Shown: piece by piece, positions 2,616-5,178 of the stretch
Layout of the letters: the number at the start of each line of letters is the position of its first letter
Numbering within the stretch: position 1 is the stretch's first letter
Source: Persebacter sp051009035
Lineage (GTDB): Bacteria; Pseudomonadota; Gammaproteobacteria; Tethybacterales; Persebacteraceae
Length of the DNA: 5,178 nt
Assembly (NCBI GenBank): GCA_051009035.1
Contig: JBPCWY010000004.1
Coordinates: 1 to 5,178 of the forward strand
Direction of reading: 5' to 3'
The notes under the pieces: generated by a model
What the model was told of the DNA's origin: nothing
The model's input: only the letters and a program-made list of their open reading frames with translations
The model's database searches: none
Program-made: the position numbers and the translations under genes

Positions 2616-5178
2616 TTACCAATCTATTCGGAATTGCGCTGATATTGCTTTTTTGCCGTTGTTGCCGTATTCCGCTCCTATTGCGAATTCCGCGCCTTGC
2701 ATTTCCGCCGCGTATCCTATCGCTATTGACGGGTTTGCTTTTTCCGATAAATCTAATTGCAGCGTCCGCTCTTTTAATTCTTGCTCCGCGTCTTGCGATT
2801 CCGCGCCCGGTAGGTTGCCGTAAAATGCCCGCGTGAAATCGCCTTCCGCTTCGCTGTATCTTAATATCGCGCGCCCGCCGTTTATTGACATTTTTTGCCG
2901 CGCCGTGAATCTTATCCGGTCGCCGCCTGAAAATATGTTTTGCCATTCCATGCCCGCGCTCCATCCTTGCGCCTGCAAACCATCCACCGCCGACAATATG
3001 CCCGCTGTTTGGACTTTGCTTTTTGCGCGGCTGTATTCCGCAAAACCGCGCCAATTCTTTGCCAAATCGCCGTGTAATGCTATTTTGCCTTCGGTTGTTT
3101 TGGACGATGTTTTGCCGAATGCGCCGAAGTTTGCGCCGAGAAAACTTTCCGACTCGTTTGTTTGCGATGTTTCCGCCAGCCAGCCGAAACGCGCGTAGTT
3201 TTGCCGCAGGCGTAATCCGTATTGTTCGTAGGGCATGCCGTTTGCTTCGCCAAACGAGGCAAACGGACGCAATCCTTCGCCTTTCATTTGCAGGGCAAAC
3301 GATTTTTCGTTATGCGCAAAAAACGGCGCTGTTATTTCTTCGCCGGTGTTTGCAGTTTCGTTTTCAATTCCGTTTTCGTTGTTGGCGAATATTTTCCATT
3401 CTTGCCATGCGGATTTTTTGCAATCTTCGCAAAAATCGTATTGCGCGCTCCAATCGCCGAATTTTTGCGATGAAAATGCCGCGCCCGCGTGGCGGAACCG
3501 GTTTGTGCGGGTATCTTTGGCGGCAAAAAATACGCTTTCGTTAAAATACTCGTCTTCCGCCGGATGCAACAATTCCGCCGCCGCCCCGCCCAATTCCGTT
3601 TCAGGGGCGGCGGCGATTTTTGCGATGCCGGACAACGGCATATTGAAATATGCATCGCCGTTAAAAGATACCGCCGCTTGCGCCGATTCCATTTGCGGTT
3701 TGAGATGCGCCAACGCCGCGGGTAAATTAATCCGCGCTTGCGATAATGGGATATCCGCCGAAACAGCGGCGGAACATCCCGAAGAATTTTCGTCCGTTAT
3801 GTCGCAATCCGTCCCGCCGCCCGAATCTTCCCCGTCTTCGTCTTCGCCCGTTCCCGGCGCAACGACCATGGATAAATTGCCGGTGGAAAAATGCACGGCG
3901 GAAGATAAATTGACTTTGCCCCAGCCGTAAACTTCGTCCAATTCGCCCGTTTCCGCGCGCGCGCCCATCGGGGTTGCGGTGGATAATAATATCGCGCGCA
4001 CGACCGGCATCGGCAATTCCGTAAAGCGGCTTTTGACGACCGCCAATGCGCCGCTGACTATCGGCGCCGAAAACGAAGTGCCGTCCGGAGCCGCCCGCCC
4101 GCCGCCCGCCCGCGTGGTTTCAACGCCTACGCCCAACGCGGATATGCACCAAAACTTGGACGGACCGCAGCCGTTGCTAAAATTGACGATTTTGCCCTTT
4201 TTGTCCAACGCCGTAACTACCACCCAGCGGCTTGCTATTTCGGCAAATCCCGCGTCTTCTTCCATAATGGCTTCAAAATCGGCGATGGTTTTGCCGTCAA
4301 ATATTTTGTCTTCGGTCGCGCGGGAATCCGAGGCGTATATCGGATGCATGCCATATGCCCCGGTATACGAGCGGTATATTTCTTCCACATCGGACAAGGC
4401 GCTTCCGTCTTGCTTTGTAAATCCGCGGATAAAATCATCGCGCAAAATTGCCCCGGCGTCGTCCTTGGAACACTTCCGGAAGGAAACCGTTAAATTCGCG
4501 CATACGCTAATTCTTCCCGTCTCCGCATTCCAGCCGTCATTGCCCGCGGACCAAACCATAATAATGTCTTTGTCGCGGATAATATTCCGGATTTTCCCCG
4601 CACTGAAACGAAATGCGCCGTATCCGGCGACATGCGGGGGGACCCTTGCCGCAAATTCCGCGTTTTTCACCGTGACTACTATCGTATTTCGTCTCGCAAT
4701 TTCCCCGTTTTCATCTTCTTCGGCATCGGCATAAACGGTCATTTCGCCCGTATAAGTTCCGCGCAACCGCCCCACAATGCCGTAGCTATGATTGACGACT
4801 TGTATGCCCTGCGCAACGGCGTATTCAATTGCTTCGGTAGTGCTGCCGGTAAAATCGCCGTCTTCGTTGGCGATTTTTAACGGCATTAATTTCGCCTGCG
4901 GCGCGATTCCGTAATGATTCTGACTCGCATCGCCGGCAATAACCCCGCCGACCAAAGTGCCATGCCCGCCCGGGTCGGTCATTTCCGCCGTCCGCGACGG
5001 GTCGGTAAAATCGCGCCCCGGCACAATACTCGCGCTCAACCGCGGATTTGAAACATCCATGCCGGTGTCCGCCACGCCCACCGTCACGCCCTGCCCCAAA
5101 GCGCCTTCCAAATATGCGTCCGCCGCGTTAATGCTGGTAAGCTTGAGGTCGTTTTTGTATCCGTAGCAATCTATATTG
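2616..5178 (-). CDS. S8 (subtilisin-family) serine protease autotransporter, N-terminus cut by window edge
   Basis: A type V secreted protease: a subtilase passenger carried to the surface by its own outer-membrane barrel. The frame is open from the right edge to TAA at 2616-2618 (854 visible codons). The signal peptide and start are outside the window; the first visible residues are NIDCYGYKND. Catalytic triad: Asp in VADTGMD (5067-5069), His in GGHGTLVGG (4962-4964), Ser in GTSFSAP (4074-4076); the oxyanion Asn is in WSAGN (4539-4541). FSNGCGPSKFWCISALG (about 4133-4183) matches the SNRCG...WCLAAPG block of NalP/SphB1-type autotransporters, and YGWGKVNL closes the protease domain near 3909. 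An acidic linker follows (3777-3848), then roughly 300 residues of alternating amphipathic strands ending IDW, as a barrel's terminal strand should with its aromatic last residue. The catalytic domain has two long insertions (about 4575-4780 and 4230-4520). Cysteines fall mostly in close pairs. Likely monocistronic here; substrate unknown; close homology to NalP is not claimed. Confidence 0.93.
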   Translation of the reverse strand, partial: NIDCYGYKNDLKLTSINAADAYLEGALGQGVTVGVADTGMDVSNPRLSASIVPGRDFTDPSRTAEMTDPGGHGTLVGGVIAGDASQNHYGIAPQAKLMPLKIANEDGDFTGSTTEAIEYAVAQGIQVVNHSYGIVGRLRGTYTGEMTVYADAEEDENGEIARRNTIVVTVKNAEFAARVPPHVAGYGAFRFSAGKIRNIIRDKDIIMVWSAGNDGWNAETGRISVCANLTVSFRKCSKDDAGAILRDDFIRGFTKQDGSALSDVEEIYRSYTGAYGMHPIYASDSRATEDKIFDGKTIADFEAIMEEDAGFAEIASRWVVVTALDKKGKIVNFSNGCGPSKFWCISALGVGVETTRAGGGRAAPDGTSFSAPIVSGALAVVKSRFTELPMPVVRAILLSTATPMGARAETGELDEVYGWGKVNLSSAVHFSTGNLSMVVAPGTGEDEDGEDSGGGTDCDITDENSSGCSAAVSADIPLSQARINLPAALAHLKPQMESAQAAVSFNGDAYFNMPLSGIAKIAAAPETELGGAAAELLHPAEDEYFNESVFFAAKDTRTNRFRHAGAAFSSQKFGDWSAQYDFCEDCKKSAWQEWKIFANNENGIENETANTGEEITAPFFAHNEKSFALQMKGEGLRPFASFGEANGMPYEQYGLRLRQNYARFGWLAETSQTNESESFLGANFGAFGKTSSKTTEGKIALHGDLAKNWRGFAEYSRAKSKVQTAGILSAVDGLQAQGWSAGMEWQNIFSGGDRIRFTARQKMSINGGRAILRYSEAEGDFTRAFYGNLPGAESQDAEQELKERTLQLDLSEKANPSIAIGYAAEMQGAEFAIGAEYGNNGKKAISAQFRIDW

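Noticed and set aside
692..3616. Recurring GCGGCGATTT word as a DNA uptake sequence
   Set aside because: It appears several times but fits frequent Gly-Asp codons and the GC-rich background, and no known uptake consensus matches.
3979..4734. 251-codon plus-strand open frame opposite the protease
   Set aside because: It is the antisense of the catalytic domain, whose triad motifs are all intact on the minus strand; it has no recognisable domain.
5109..5111. TTG as the protease start codon
   Set aside because: The frame is open to the right edge, and the residues before it (SINAADAYLEGALGQG) are typical of the region leading into the subtilase Asp motif, so the real start is outside the window.

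Overview
The window comes from a Gram-negative, moderately GC-rich bacterium. The best evidence is a subtilisin-type serine protease with a C-terminal autotransporter barrel. A Gammaproteobacterium or Betaproteobacterium is most likely. The intergenic palindromes fit the form of the neisserial dRS3 repeat (ATTCCC, eight variable bases, GGGAAT), but such palindromes also occur in unrelated proteobacteria, so I do not name a genus.

Layout. Positions 1-1226 hold two minus-strand genes that read as a tight operon: a UDG-superfamily deoxyinosine/hypoxanthine-DNA glycosylase (699-1226) followed, nine bases on, by a glycerophosphodiester phosphodiesterase whose last residues run off the left edge (1-689). 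Diverging from them is a plus-strand ChaC-type glutathione gamma-glutamylcyclotransferase (1213-1830). Its start codon lies inside the first codons of the glycosylase, and a near-consensus sigma70 promoter (1178-1206) lies within the glycosylase coding sequence. Positions 1831-2615 are a convergent, gene-free region packed with palindromes. From 2616 to the right edge is a minus-strand S8 protease autotransporter, missing only its N-terminus.

The three genes on the left are housekeeping functions (deaminated-purine repair, glycerophosphodiester breakdown, glutathione turnover) with no obvious shared pathway. The protease is a surface or secreted factor, unlinked in function to its neighbours as far as can be seen.

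The most interesting part is the convergent gap. It holds three compound inverted repeats of 117-146 bases (A 1990-2107, B 2232-2377, C 2456-2572). Each is bounded by 26-36 base terminal inverted repeats that are themselves hairpins, an organisation resembling REPINs (paired inverted REP sequences). A and B are related inside their arms, and B carries an additional dRS3-like hairpin in its middle. Stem positions differ between copies by paired, compensatory changes. A run of same-orientation half-sites and a separate REP-like hairpin fill much of the rest. I saw no CRISPR array, tRNA, rRNA or intact transposase gene.
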